Positions 45,544 to 53,347 of a stretch of DNA of 64,000 bases are shown piece after piece. How positions within the stretch are numbered: the stretch's first letter is position 1; each line of letters begins with the position of its first letter. Below the pieces are notes generated by a model, which saw nothing but the letters and a program-made list of their open reading frames with translations, had not been told where the DNA came from and did no database searches. Position numbers and translations under genes: made by a program. The DNA is taken from the NCBI RefSeq assembly GCF_001693485.1, contig NZ_MAXC01000023.1:186001-250000 (forward strand), in the 5' to 3' direction. The stretch is from Bradyrhizobium sp. LMTR 3. Lineage in GTDB: Bacteria; Pseudomonadota; Alphaproteobacteria; Rhizobiales; Xanthobacteraceae.

Positions 45544-45700
45544 GGGCTTCCTGATTCGAGATCAGGGGCAATATAGGGAGGTACGAGGGGCAGGTCATGC
45601 GGGTGAGGGCGGCGTCCCCGCTACTCACTGCCAAAGCAGTCCGGGCCCATTCTACTTTGCATGGGGTTGTTTTTGAGATTTTTTGTCTGAGCCCTGCGAA

Positions 45701-45807
45701 GCTGTCATCACCCGCGAAGGCGGGTGATCCAGTATCCCAGAGACGTTCGTGATCGAATTGAGAGGCCGCAGCGTACGGGATGCCCCGCCCTCGCGGGGCA
45801 TGACAGC
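45701..45807. repeat. palindromic repeat, family B copy 1
   Basis: Ends GCTGTCAT ... ATGACAGC; inner hairpins CACCCGCGAAGGCGGGTGA and GCCCCGCCCTCGCGGGGC. The phrase CCAGTATCCCAGAGACG corresponds to the complement of CGGATGTCTCTGGAATACTGG in the copy at 58366. Confidence 0.8.
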
Positions 45808-45819
45808 CGTGGATGGAGC

Positions 45820-46542
45820 CTAAGCCACGCTTTCCAAAAACGCCTCTTCCGCGGCCTGTACCGCGTCCGGGGTTCCGACATGCATCCAGACGCCGTCGAG
45901 CCTGAGGCCAAACAATCGCTCCTGCTCGTTGGCGCGGTCGAACATTTTGGTCAGCGAAAACTCGCCTGCCGGCGCGTCGGCGAACAGCGAGGGCGACATG
46001 ATTGCGGCCCCCGCATAGACGAACGGCACCACCTGGTGTTCGCGCCGCTTGCGCAGCGCGCCATCCGGCAGCATGGCGTAGTCGCCGCGGCCGGCATAGC
46101 CGATGCTGCTCGTGGTCGGCGCCATCAAGAGCAGGATGTCCATGCGATCCGGATCGAAGGTTTCGGCGAGCCGCGTCAGATTGGGCCGCACGCCGTCGAT
46201 CCACATCGTGTCGGCGTTGACGTGGAAGAACGGCTCCTTGCCGAGCAGCGGCAGCGCCTTCACCACCGCGCCGCCGGTGCCGAGCACCTGGTCGCGTTCG
46301 TCGGAAATGATGATGCGGGGCAGGGTACGGTTCGCGGTGTGCCGGATGATCTGGTCGGGCAGGTAATGCACGTTGACCACGGCCTCGCCGACGCCGGCAC
46401 CGGCGAGCTTGTCGAGCACGTGATCGAGCAACGGCTGGCCGGCCACACTCACCAGCGGCTTCGGCATATGGTCGGTCAGTGGGCGCATGCGCAAACCGAG
46501 ACCGGCGGCAAGGACCATGGCTTTGGTAGGCGTAACGGACAT
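45820..46542 (-). CDS. murU: nucleotidyltransferase, probable MurU
   Basis: A 240-residue sugar-phosphate nucleotidyltransferase with N-terminal AMVLAAGLGLRMRPLTDHMPKPLV, the GXGXRXRPLT-type signature, and metal-site segments FHVNADTMW and DGVWMHVGTPD. Adjacency to the TsaE-AmgK fusion indicates MurU, which makes UDP-MurNAc from MurNAc-1-phosphate in peptidoglycan recycling and bypasses MurA. Automatic annotation often calls such genes mannose-1-phosphate guanylyltransferase. The start is taken at 46542; an ATG at 46563 is possible, and neither has a strong ribosome binding site. Confidence 0.8.
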   Translation of the reverse strand: MSVTPTKAMVLAAGLGLRMRPLTDHMPKPLVSVAGQPLLDHVLDKLAGAGVGEAVVNVHYLPDQIIRHTANRTLPRIIISDERDQVLGTGGAVVKALPLLGKEPFFHVNADTMWIDGVRPNLTRLAETFDPDRMDILLLMAPTTSSIGYAGRGDYAMLPDGALRKRREHQVVPFVYAGAAIMSPSLFADAPAGEFSLTKMFDRANEQERLFGLRLDGVWMHVGTPDAVQAAEEAFLESVA

Positions 46543-46671
46543 TTTTGGAGTTTCTCGAACCATCAAATCGCGCCGCGGATCATACCACGGCGATTCGCTC
46601 GAACCCAGCAACCATGAGGCCTTAGTGGCCGCACATGACGGCCGTACGACGGCCACCGGCGTTTGCCAACT

Positions 46672-46995
46672 TCAGGCTTCGGCGTCCTCGGCCCCGCGCT
46701 TGGCCATTTTCTTCTTCTTGTCGCCCTGCTTCAGGAAATTGACGCCGATCTGATCGCCATTGACCCAGGCCAGCTCGCAGCGCCGATAGGCCAGTCCCGT
46801 CGACGACAACAGCAGGAAGAATTCCTTCAGATGCAGGCCCTCGACCGAGCCTTCGACCGTCAGCTTGGCGCCGGTCTCGGAGACGTCTTCCATCACGCAA
46901 TCACGCCGCCAGGTGCCGTCGATTCCCATCATGTGCGCCGCAAAGCCGCGCTCGAATACGACTCGATCTCCCTTGCGCCGTTCCGCCGCCGCCAT
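46672..46995 (-). CDS. PilZ domain protein
   Basis: A 107-residue single PilZ domain. The c-di-GMP motifs are recognisable: an Arg-rich N-terminus AAAERRKGDRVVF and D-V-S-E-T-G-A-K (D/N-x-S-x-x-G). The C-terminal tail is Lys-rich, then acidic. Likely a small c-di-GMP receptor; the target is unknown. It lies between amgK and murU in the same direction, probably in one transcript. Confidence 0.85.
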   Translation of the reverse strand: MAAAERRKGDRVVFERGFAAHMMGIDGTWRRDCVMEDVSETGAKLTVEGSVEGLHLKEFFLLLSSTGLAYRRCELAWVNGDQIGVNFLKQGDKKKKMAKRGAEDAEA

Positions 46996-47084
46996 GGCCG
47001 TCCTTCCGTTTCAAAAAATGCTGGACCACGCCTGCGCAGCGTGCCGGTTCCAGATTAAATGCGGGGTGGCTAACAGGAGGTAAA

Positions 47085-48605
47085 TTAGGGCAGCGGCGGC
47101 GGCACGTTGGCGGCATACCATTCGCGAAACGCCGCCAGCGCGGGGTGCGCCAGCGAGCGGTTCAGGTAGGTCCAGATCCGGGGCTGGTGGCGCAGATATT
47201 GCGGCTTGCCGTCGCGCCCGTTGAGCCGCGCGAAGGTACCGAGCAGGCGCGTATTACGCTGCGCCGACATGATGGCGTAGAGCTCGGCAAAGCTGGCCGG
47301 ATCGAACTGGCCATCTGTCGCGCGGCGCGCCTTGATGTAGCGGGTCAAGAGCGACAGCTCGAGTGGTTCGGGGACGTCGATCCGCGCGTCCTGCAGCAGG
47401 GAAACCAGATCGTAGGCGGCCGGGCCCAACGCGGCGTCCTGGAAGTCGATGATGCCGACACGTAAAATCCCGGTGCGGTCGTCGAGCCAGATGATGTTGG
47501 GCGAATGAAAATCACGCAGCACCCAGGTTCGCGGTGCAGCCGCCGGCTTTTCCAACAGCGTTCTCCACATCGCGACGAATTCGTCGCGTTGTTGCGGACT
47601 GACTGCAGCGCCGCGAACCGGCAGATACCATTCGAGCATCAGCCCGATCTCGACCAGCCATGCATCGATATCGTAGACCGGAATATCGTAAGAGCCCTGC
47701 GGCCCGAGCGGCGCCGTTTCGGGCAGGGTTTCGCGGTGTAACGCCGCGAGCATGTCGGTTGCCGCCTCATAGCGCGCGGCGATCGGCCTCGGCGGGTCGC
47801 CTTCGACGATGCCGGCACTGCCGAAATCCTCTGTGATCAGAAAACCGGAATCGAGATCGGCGTGGCGGATCGCGGGCGCGGAGAAGCCGTGCGCGCGCAG
47901 GCCATTGTCGATGGCGACGAACGGCTTGACATCCTCGGCGAGATGAACGGCCGCGCTGTAGGATTTTCCGGCATAGATCGCCGGTCCATCCGGACGGCGC
48001 GGCGAATTCATCAGGATGGATGTACCGTCGTCGCCGATCAGGCGCGCATAGGAGCGCGTCGAGGCGTCGCCGGGCATGCGCTCGCGCGCTGCGTCCGGGA
48101 AGCCCGCCTCAGTGAGAAATTTGCGCAAGCTGCTTAGTCGCGCCACCTGCGCCGCTGCCTTGCCATGGCCGGTGATTTCGGCGGCCCGCGCGCTCGATCC
48201 GAGCGCGGGACGATGGCTGAAGGCGATGTCGATGCGATCTTCGGGCAGCGCGTCGGGTGCGCGCTCCGGCCACTCGATCAGCGCCAGCGTGCCCTCCGGC
48301 AGCGGCGACAAGCCGATTTCCTCCAGCTCGCTCGAATCGTTGATGCGGTAGAGATCGGCGTGGACAATCGGAAACGGCAGCTCGTAGCTCTGCGCCAGCG
48401 TGAAAGTCGGGCTCGGCACTTCGAGCGCGGGATCGTCGGCGAGATAGCGGATCATGGCGCGCGCCGCCGCGGTCTTTCCCGCGCCGAGATCGCCCGATAG
48501 CGTGATGACGTCGCCGGGGCTGACCAGCAGCGCGAGGTCGGCCATCAGATGCGCCGTTGCCGCCTCGTTCGCCAACGCCACTGTAAATGTCGCGGGCGCG
48601 GTCAT
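47085..48605 (-). CDS. TsaE-AmgK fusion (t6A ATPase / MurNAc-GlcNAc kinase)
   Basis: A 506-residue fusion. Residues 1-about 150 are TsaE, the ATPase for threonylcarbamoyl-adenosine synthesis in tRNA, with Walker A L-S-G-D-L-G-A-G-K-T and VPSPTFTLAQSY, HADLYRI. Residues about 165-506 are an aminoglycoside-phosphotransferase-like kinase with VLRDFHSPNIIWL (catalytic loop) and GIIDFQDAALGP (metal loop), matching AmgK, the anomeric MurNAc/GlcNAc kinase. With MurU nearby this gives the MurNAc salvage route. TsaE-AmgK fusions occur in other alphaproteobacteria. The start overlaps the divL stop (ATGA). Confidence 0.92.
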   Translation of the reverse strand: MTAPATFTVALANEAATAHLMADLALLVSPGDVITLSGDLGAGKTAAARAMIRYLADDPALEVPSPTFTLAQSYELPFPIVHADLYRINDSSELEEIGLSPLPEGTLALIEWPERAPDALPEDRIDIAFSHRPALGSSARAAEITGHGKAAAQVARLSSLRKFLTEAGFPDAARERMPGDASTRSYARLIGDDGTSILMNSPRRPDGPAIYAGKSYSAAVHLAEDVKPFVAIDNGLRAHGFSAPAIRHADLDSGFLITEDFGSAGIVEGDPPRPIAARYEAATDMLAALHRETLPETAPLGPQGSYDIPVYDIDAWLVEIGLMLEWYLPVRGAAVSPQQRDEFVAMWRTLLEKPAAAPRTWVLRDFHSPNIIWLDDRTGILRVGIIDFQDAALGPAAYDLVSLLQDARIDVPEPLELSLLTRYIKARRATDGQFDPASFAELYAIMSAQRNTRLLGTFARLNGRDGKPQYLRHQPRIWTYLNRSLAHPALAAFREWYAANVPPPLP

Positions 48606-51121
48606 TCGGCAGCGTTACGGTGGGCGTTCTGGTCGATCGGGAAATCGCAGGTGACGGTCGTGCCTCTGCCGACGATCGAGTCGACGCGGACCTTGCCGCC
48701 ATGCAGTTCGACGAACGAGCGTACCAGCGACAGGCCGAGGCCGGCGCCGCGGTGGCGCGAGCCGTGGGAGTGGCTCTCGAACCAGTCGAATACCTTGTCT
48801 TTCACCTCGGCGGGAATGCCGGGGCCGGAATCGGAGACGGTGAAGATCACGCGATGCTCGGTTCGCCGCGCGCTGATCGTGACCGCGGCATCGTGCGGCG
48901 AGAACCCGACCGCGTTGGCAAGCAGGTTATAGAGCACTTGCACCACGCGCCGCTCGTCGCCGGTGAAGTTGCCGATCTCAGGATCGATATCGACCTTGAG
49001 CTCGATGCGGTCGGTCGCCAGCCGGTCCTGGATGCCTTCGGCGGCGGCCTGAATGGCTCCTTCGATATTGACCGGGCCGAGCTCGAGCTTCATGGCGCCG
49101 GCATCGATGGTGGCGAGATCGAGGATGTTGTTGGTGAGCGCGAGCAGCGCGTTGGTCGACTTGGTGACGTAGTCGAGATACTCGGCCTGCTTTGGCGTCA
49201 GCGGGCCGGTCGAGGGGTCGCTGAGGAAATGTGCGAAGCCTATGATGGTGGTCAGCGGCGCGCGCAGCTCGTAGGACACGTGGTGGACGAAATCCACCTT
49301 CATCTGGTCGGCGGCTTCCAGCGCCTCGTTGCGCTCGCGCAGCGCGCGCTCGACGTTTTCGGTGTCGGTGATGTCCTGGAATGTCAGAAGGGTCGCGCCG
49401 TCGGGCAGCGGCATGGTCATGCAATCCAGCACGCTGCCGTCCTTGCGCTCGAGTTTCAGCGCCACCTGCGCCCGGTTCTCGATCGCGGTGATCGCCTCGC
49501 GCAGCGCCCGCCAGGTCAACGCGTCGTCGAACAGCGGCTTGCACCACGCTTCCACGGTCTCGATATGGGGCTGTTCTTTGAGCGATTCCGCCGAGAGCTT
49601 CCACATTTTCAGGAAAGCGGGATTGAACAGTTCCACGCGTCCGTTGCTGCCGAACACCGCGACCGCTTCAGCCAGATTGTCGAGCGTTTCATGCTGGACC
49701 CGGGTCAGCCGGTCATAGCGGCGCGCGAGATCCAGGCTTTCGGTGACATTGTCGAACAGATAGGTGACGCCGCCTTCGAGGTTCGGCGTGGTGACGACGC
49801 TGACGGCGCGGCCGTCGGGCAGAAACCAGGTGTAGTTCTCCGGCTCGACGGCGCGGTAGGCTTCGTGGAGCTTGGCCTTCCAGGCGCGGAAATCCGGTTG
49901 CTCAGGCAGTTTGCGCGCCGCGCGCAGCCGGTCGAGCACGCTTGAATCGTCGGGGTTGGAATCGAGGAAAGCCTGATCGAGGCTCCACAGCCGCCGGTAG
50001 GATTCGTTGTAGAAGGCAAGCCGTCGCTGGCCATCGAATACGGCAACCCCCGACGACAACTGGTCGAGGGTGCGGCGATGGGCTTCCGCCATCCGCTCCA
50101 TGGCGTCGCGCAACTGGGTGGCCTCGCTGGCGTCGATGGCGATGCCGGCGCTGCCGCCGCCGAGCTTGAGCGCCTGAACGTCATAGATGCGCCGCTCGCC
50201 GCCGACCACGATCGGCAGCCGCGCGGCGTAGGTGGAATTGTCGTTCAGCACCCGGCCCATCTCGGAGCGCTGGTCGTTCTCCAGCAGCTCGAGGTTGCGG
50301 TAGATCGTGTCCGCGACGCTTGCGCCTTCGGTGGCCCGCACATAGGCGGTGTTCGCGTAACGCAGATTGCCCTCGGCGCTCTTGGCCCAGATCGGCCAGG
50401 GCGCCGCGGCGGCGAAGTCGCGCAACAAATCGGTCTCCTCCAAAAGCGTCCTGTAGCGGAGATTGGATTCGGCGAGCTCCCGGCGCAAGCCGCCGAGTTC
50501 GCGAATCCGCACAATGGCTTGCCCCCCAATGGCGCGGCCCATCGCTTCGATGGCGCGGCCGTTCGAGGTGGAGAGGTTGAGCAGAAAACCTTCGCCGGCC
50601 TCGCGCAGCGCGTCGACCGCACGGTCCATCCGCAGCGCCGGTTCCGGCGGCAGCCAGGTTCCAAAGGCGAGAATGCGTTGCGTCGAATTCGACAGTGCGT
50701 CCTGCGAGATCAGAAGGGAAGTGTCGCCGCTGATCTGGGGCCGGTCGTCCCCCGCGGCCCAGGCGATCAGGATCTGGGGCTCGGCGAACAACAGCGCGCG
50801 CAGCCGGTCGGCTTGTACCTGCAGATCGGCGATGTCGGAGCGTAGGTCGAGTTCGATCCTGGTGGCCCGAATGCGCGTGCGCATCAGCAGGATTGCGGCC
50901 ACCACGGTAAAGCCGAGCAGCGATAGCGCCGCCGTCAGCACCGCGAACTCCTGGTGATTGAGGTCGAGCAAGGCGGAAATCGCCTGCGTGATGGTCAATT
51001 CGTCGGCCAACGCGGGCTCAGGCAGCGCGGAGAGAGCGGTGGCGAGCGCAATCATGCCGTGGCGCGCCAGTGAGGTGCACGACAGCAGGGTTCGACGCAT
51101 CGCAGCGACTACGCCCGACAT
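48602..51121 (-). CDS. divL: DivL-type PAS tyrosine pseudo-histidine kinase
   Basis: Membrane-bound cell-cycle signalling protein of 839 residues. One membrane segment lies near residues 58-80. Several PAS-like domains follow (about 215-340, 345-460, 475-590). The H-box reads V-D-F-V-H-H-V-S-Y-E-L-R-A-P-L, so Tyr617 (codon 49271-49273) stands where other kinases have the phospho-His. This is the hallmark of Caulobacter DivL, which binds DivK and controls CckA. The ATPase domain is intact: NLLANAVGF, SDSGPGIP, GAGLGLSLVRSFVELHGG. The divL/tsaE neighbourhood fits. The ATG at 51121 is chosen; a TTG at 51133 and an ATG at 51100 are alternatives. Confidence 0.9.
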   Translation of the reverse strand: MSGVVAAMRRTLLSCTSLARHGMIALATALSALPEPALADELTITQAISALLDLNHQEFAVLTAALSLLGFTVVAAILLMRTRIRATRIELDLRSDIADLQVQADRLRALLFAEPQILIAWAAGDDRPQISGDTSLLISQDALSNSTQRILAFGTWLPPEPALRMDRAVDALREAGEGFLLNLSTSNGRAIEAMGRAIGGQAIVRIRELGGLRRELAESNLRYRTLLEETDLLRDFAAAAPWPIWAKSAEGNLRYANTAYVRATEGASVADTIYRNLELLENDQRSEMGRVLNDNSTYAARLPIVVGGERRIYDVQALKLGGGSAGIAIDASEATQLRDAMERMAEAHRRTLDQLSSGVAVFDGQRRLAFYNESYRRLWSLDQAFLDSNPDDSSVLDRLRAARKLPEQPDFRAWKAKLHEAYRAVEPENYTWFLPDGRAVSVVTTPNLEGGVTYLFDNVTESLDLARRYDRLTRVQHETLDNLAEAVAVFGSNGRVELFNPAFLKMWKLSAESLKEQPHIETVEAWCKPLFDDALTWRALREAITAIENRAQVALKLERKDGSVLDCMTMPLPDGATLLTFQDITDTENVERALRERNEALEAADQMKVDFVHHVSYELRAPLTTIIGFAHFLSDPSTGPLTPKQAEYLDYVTKSTNALLALTNNILDLATIDAGAMKLELGPVNIEGAIQAAAEGIQDRLATDRIELKVDIDPEIGNFTGDERRVVQVLYNLLANAVGFSPHDAAVTISARRTEHRVIFTVSDSGPGIPAEVKDKVFDWFESHSHGSRHRGAGLGLSLVRSFVELHGGKVRVDSIVGRGTTVTCDFPIDQNAHRNAAE

Positions 51122-51273
51122 TATTTGCCCCAAGAACGCATGACTGCAGGCACCACCCCCAGCGCATAATCCGCCAAAATGTGAGCGGTTTGCGTTGAGA
51201 TTATGCGCCGACTAAGGATTGAGCGCGCCCGGACACAAAACCGGACCCCACTTTTGCTGGTCGCGCTCTACAC

Positions 51274-51393
51274 GAATCGGGTCGAGAGTATCCCCTTCGG
51301 AAGCCGACCGGTAAGAGTCCAGACCGTGAACGCAAAACTGCCTGTGAAAAAATCAAGGCGGCATCGTTCCGAACCGTTCAAACCGAACGATTC
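51274..51393. promoter_or_regulatory. three GANTC (CcrM) sites upstream of divL
   Basis: GAATC at 51274, GAGTC at 51315 and GATTC at 51389 lie in the 270-base gap between dut and divL. At this GC content about one per 300 bases is expected. CcrM methylation at GANTC marks replication-dependent promoters in alphaproteobacteria; the link here is inference. Confidence 0.4.
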
Positions 51394-51850
51394 AGCGGCC
51401 GGTCGAGCCAAAACCGCCGCTGCCACGGCCGGTTGCCGTCAGCGAAGTAACGGGAACCAGTTCCGCTTGCACCACAGGCGCGATCACCATCTGCGCGATG
51501 CGCTCCCCGCGCTTGATTGGGAAGGGCATATCGCCGTGGTTGATCAGGAGCACGTTGATCTCGCCGCGGTAATCGGCATCCACCGTGCCGGGCGAATTCA
51601 GCACCGTGACGCCGTGTTTGGCGGCAAGCCCGGAGCGCGGCCGCACCTGCGCCTCATATCCGGAAGGCAACGCGATCGTGAGCGCGGTCGGCACCATCGC
51701 GAATTTTCCGGGCGGGAGGATCAGCGGCGTATCCGCCGGCACCGCCGCGAGCAGGTCGAGCCCGGCGGCATCGGCGCTCTGATAGGCCGGCAGTGCGAGA
51801 CCTTCGCCATGTGGCAGTTGGCAGACGTCGACCTTCACCATCACGCTCAC
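51392..51850 (-). CDS. dut: dUTP diphosphatase
   Basis: Trimeric dUTPase, 152 residues, which keeps uracil out of DNA and supplies dUMP. All five motifs are seen: SADAAGLDLLA, RPRSGLAAKHG, NSPGTVDADYRGEI, GERIAQMVI, and the C-terminal Gly-rich arm GRGSGGFGSTGR. The GTG at 51850 overlaps the coaBC stop (GTGA); an ATG at 51841 is possible. The coaBC-dut pairing is conserved in many bacteria. Confidence 0.96.
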   Translation of the reverse strand: MSVMVKVDVCQLPHGEGLALPAYQSADAAGLDLLAAVPADTPLILPPGKFAMVPTALTIALPSGYEAQVRPRSGLAAKHGVTVLNSPGTVDADYRGEINVLLINHGDMPFPIKRGERIAQMVIAPVVQAELVPVTSLTATGRGSGGFGSTGR

Positions 51851-53289
51851 GAATTCTTCTCCACGGTCTGCGCAATCTTCGCCACCAGTTCGGCTGCGAC
51901 CTGTTCCTTGGTCATCACCGGCCAGGACTCCACCTTAATGCTGTTGACGTTGATCTCCTCGCCATCGCGTGTCAGCAGGTGAACGGTGTTGCGATCGCCG
52001 CCCATCACGCCGGTGGCAGGCGAAACGTCATTGGCGACGATCCAGTCGCAGCCCTTGCGCGCGATCTTGGCTTTTGCGTTGTCGATCAGATGTTCGGTCT
52101 CGGCGGCAAAGCCGATCACCAGCGGCGGACGATTCTCCTTCAACTTCGAGATCGTCGCCAGAATGTCGGGATTTTCCACCAGTTCGAGGTGCGGCATACC
52201 GACGGACGTCTTTTTCAGTTTCTGCTCGCCTTCATTGGCAACGCGCCAGTCGGCAACGGCGGCTGCGAAGATCGCGATGTCCGCCGGCAAGGCGGCTTCC
52301 ACCCGATGCAGCATGTCACGCGCCGATTCGACCCGGATCACCGTGACGCCGGGGGGATCGCGCAAGTCGACCGGGCCGGACACCAGCGTGACGTCCGCGC
52401 CCGCGGCCTGTGCCGCGGCGGCGATGGCAAAACCCTGCTTGCCGGAGGAGCGGTTGGCGATATAGCGCACGGGATCGATCGCCTCGTGCGTCGGGCCTGC
52501 CGTAATCAGCACGCGCTTGCCCGCGAGCGGACGCGGTCGCGGCGGGCGCAGGATGTCGATGGCGGCGGCGGCAATCTCGACCGCCTCCGACATCCGCCCG
52601 ATGCCGGCCTCATTGGACTCAGCCATTTCGCCGGCGTTGGGGCCGATCATGTGAATGCCGTCGCGGCGAAGCTGCATGACGTTGCGGCGGGTGGCTACGT
52701 TGTTCCACATCAGGGGGTTCATCGCAGGCGCCAGCAGGATCGGCCGGTTGGCCGCGAGCAGGATGGCGGTAGCGAGATCGTCGGCATGGCCGTGTGCCAT
52801 CTTCGCCATCAGGTCGGCGGTGGCCGGCGCCACGATGATCAGATCGCATTCGCGCGCCAGCCGGATATGGCCGGCGTCGAATTCGCTCTCGGGGTTGAAC
52901 AGGTCCGTATAGACGCGCTCATGCGACAGCGCGCTGGTCGAAAGCGGCGTGACGAATTGCTGGGCGGCCTTGGTCAGCACGCAGCGGACGTCGATGTGTC
53001 GTTCCTTCAGCCGCCGGATCAGTTCCAGCGACTTGAACGCGGCAATACCGCCGCCGATGATCAGGGTGACGTTCCGTTCGCTGGAAGCACTGACCGATCG
53101 CACTGCCTGTGCGGGGACGTCTGCGGAGCGCGGTGAAGTGGTGCCGCCTGATAGTTCGGGGCGCCCTTGGATTAGTTCTCCCAGGATGACCCGGACTTCC
53201 TCTTCGACGGAGCGGCCGTTTCCGGCCGACCGGAGCCGCAGATAGGCTTTGACGGCTTCATCGAGCTTTCGGATGGTCAGGCTGGCCAT
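51847..53289 (-). CDS. coaBC: CoaBC with N-terminal ribbon-helix-helix (FitA/VapB-like) domain
   Basis: Bifunctional phosphopantothenoylcysteine synthetase/decarboxylase of CoA synthesis, 480 residues. The CoaC flavoprotein domain begins near residue 73 (VTLIIGGGIAAFKSLELI), with the catalytic His region STSALSHERVY and PAMNPLMWNNVATRRN. CoaB follows from about 250 (RVLITAGPTHEAIDPVRYIANRSSGKQG) to the NTVHLLTRDG end. Residues 1-42 are extra: MASLTIRKLDEAVKAYLRLR and NGRSVEEEVRVILGELI, the pattern of FitA/StbC-type antitoxin ribbon-helix-helix domains, joined by a Ser/Pro-rich linker. The ATG at 53289 has GGAGG 7 bases upstream, so the segment is translated with the enzyme. The gap before it carries an operator-like palindrome. 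Confidence 0.93.
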   Translation of the reverse strand: MASLTIRKLDEAVKAYLRLRSAGNGRSVEEEVRVILGELIQGRPELSGGTTSPRSADVPAQAVRSVSASSERNVTLIIGGGIAAFKSLELIRRLKERHIDVRCVLTKAAQQFVTPLSTSALSHERVYTDLFNPESEFDAGHIRLARECDLIIVAPATADLMAKMAHGHADDLATAILLAANRPILLAPAMNPLMWNNVATRRNVMQLRRDGIHMIGPNAGEMAESNEAGIGRMSEAVEIAAAAIDILRPPRPRPLAGKRVLITAGPTHEAIDPVRYIANRSSGKQGFAIAAAAQAAGADVTLVSGPVDLRDPPGVTVIRVESARDMLHRVEAALPADIAIFAAAVADWRVANEGEQKLKKTSVGMPHLELVENPDILATISKLKENRPPLVIGFAAETEHLIDNAKAKIARKGCDWIVANDVSPATGVMGGDRNTVHLLTRDGEEINVNSIKVESWPVMTKEQVAAELVAKIAQTVEKNS

Positions 53290-53318
53290 AGGGCGGCCTC
53301 CGGGAAAATTTTGCAGTC

Positions 53319-53347
53319 AATGCTAGCAGATCATGCTAGCATTGCAA
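53319..53347 (-). promoter_or_regulatory. TGCTAGCA operator pair over the coaBC promoter
   Basis: AATGCTAGCA (53319-53328), 5 bases, TGCTAGCATT (53334-53343) is a perfect inverted repeat, and each TGCTAGCA octamer is itself a palindrome. A possible promoter on the minus strand is TTGCAA (53347-53342), 16 bases, TAGCAT (53325-53320), which the octamers cover. It resembles the TGCTATCA half site I recall for gonococcal FitA. Confidence 0.65.

Noticed and set aside
45820..46542. Mannose-1-phosphate guanylyltransferase
   Set aside because: Sequence alone allows it, but the neighbouring TsaE-AmgK fusion makes MurU more likely.
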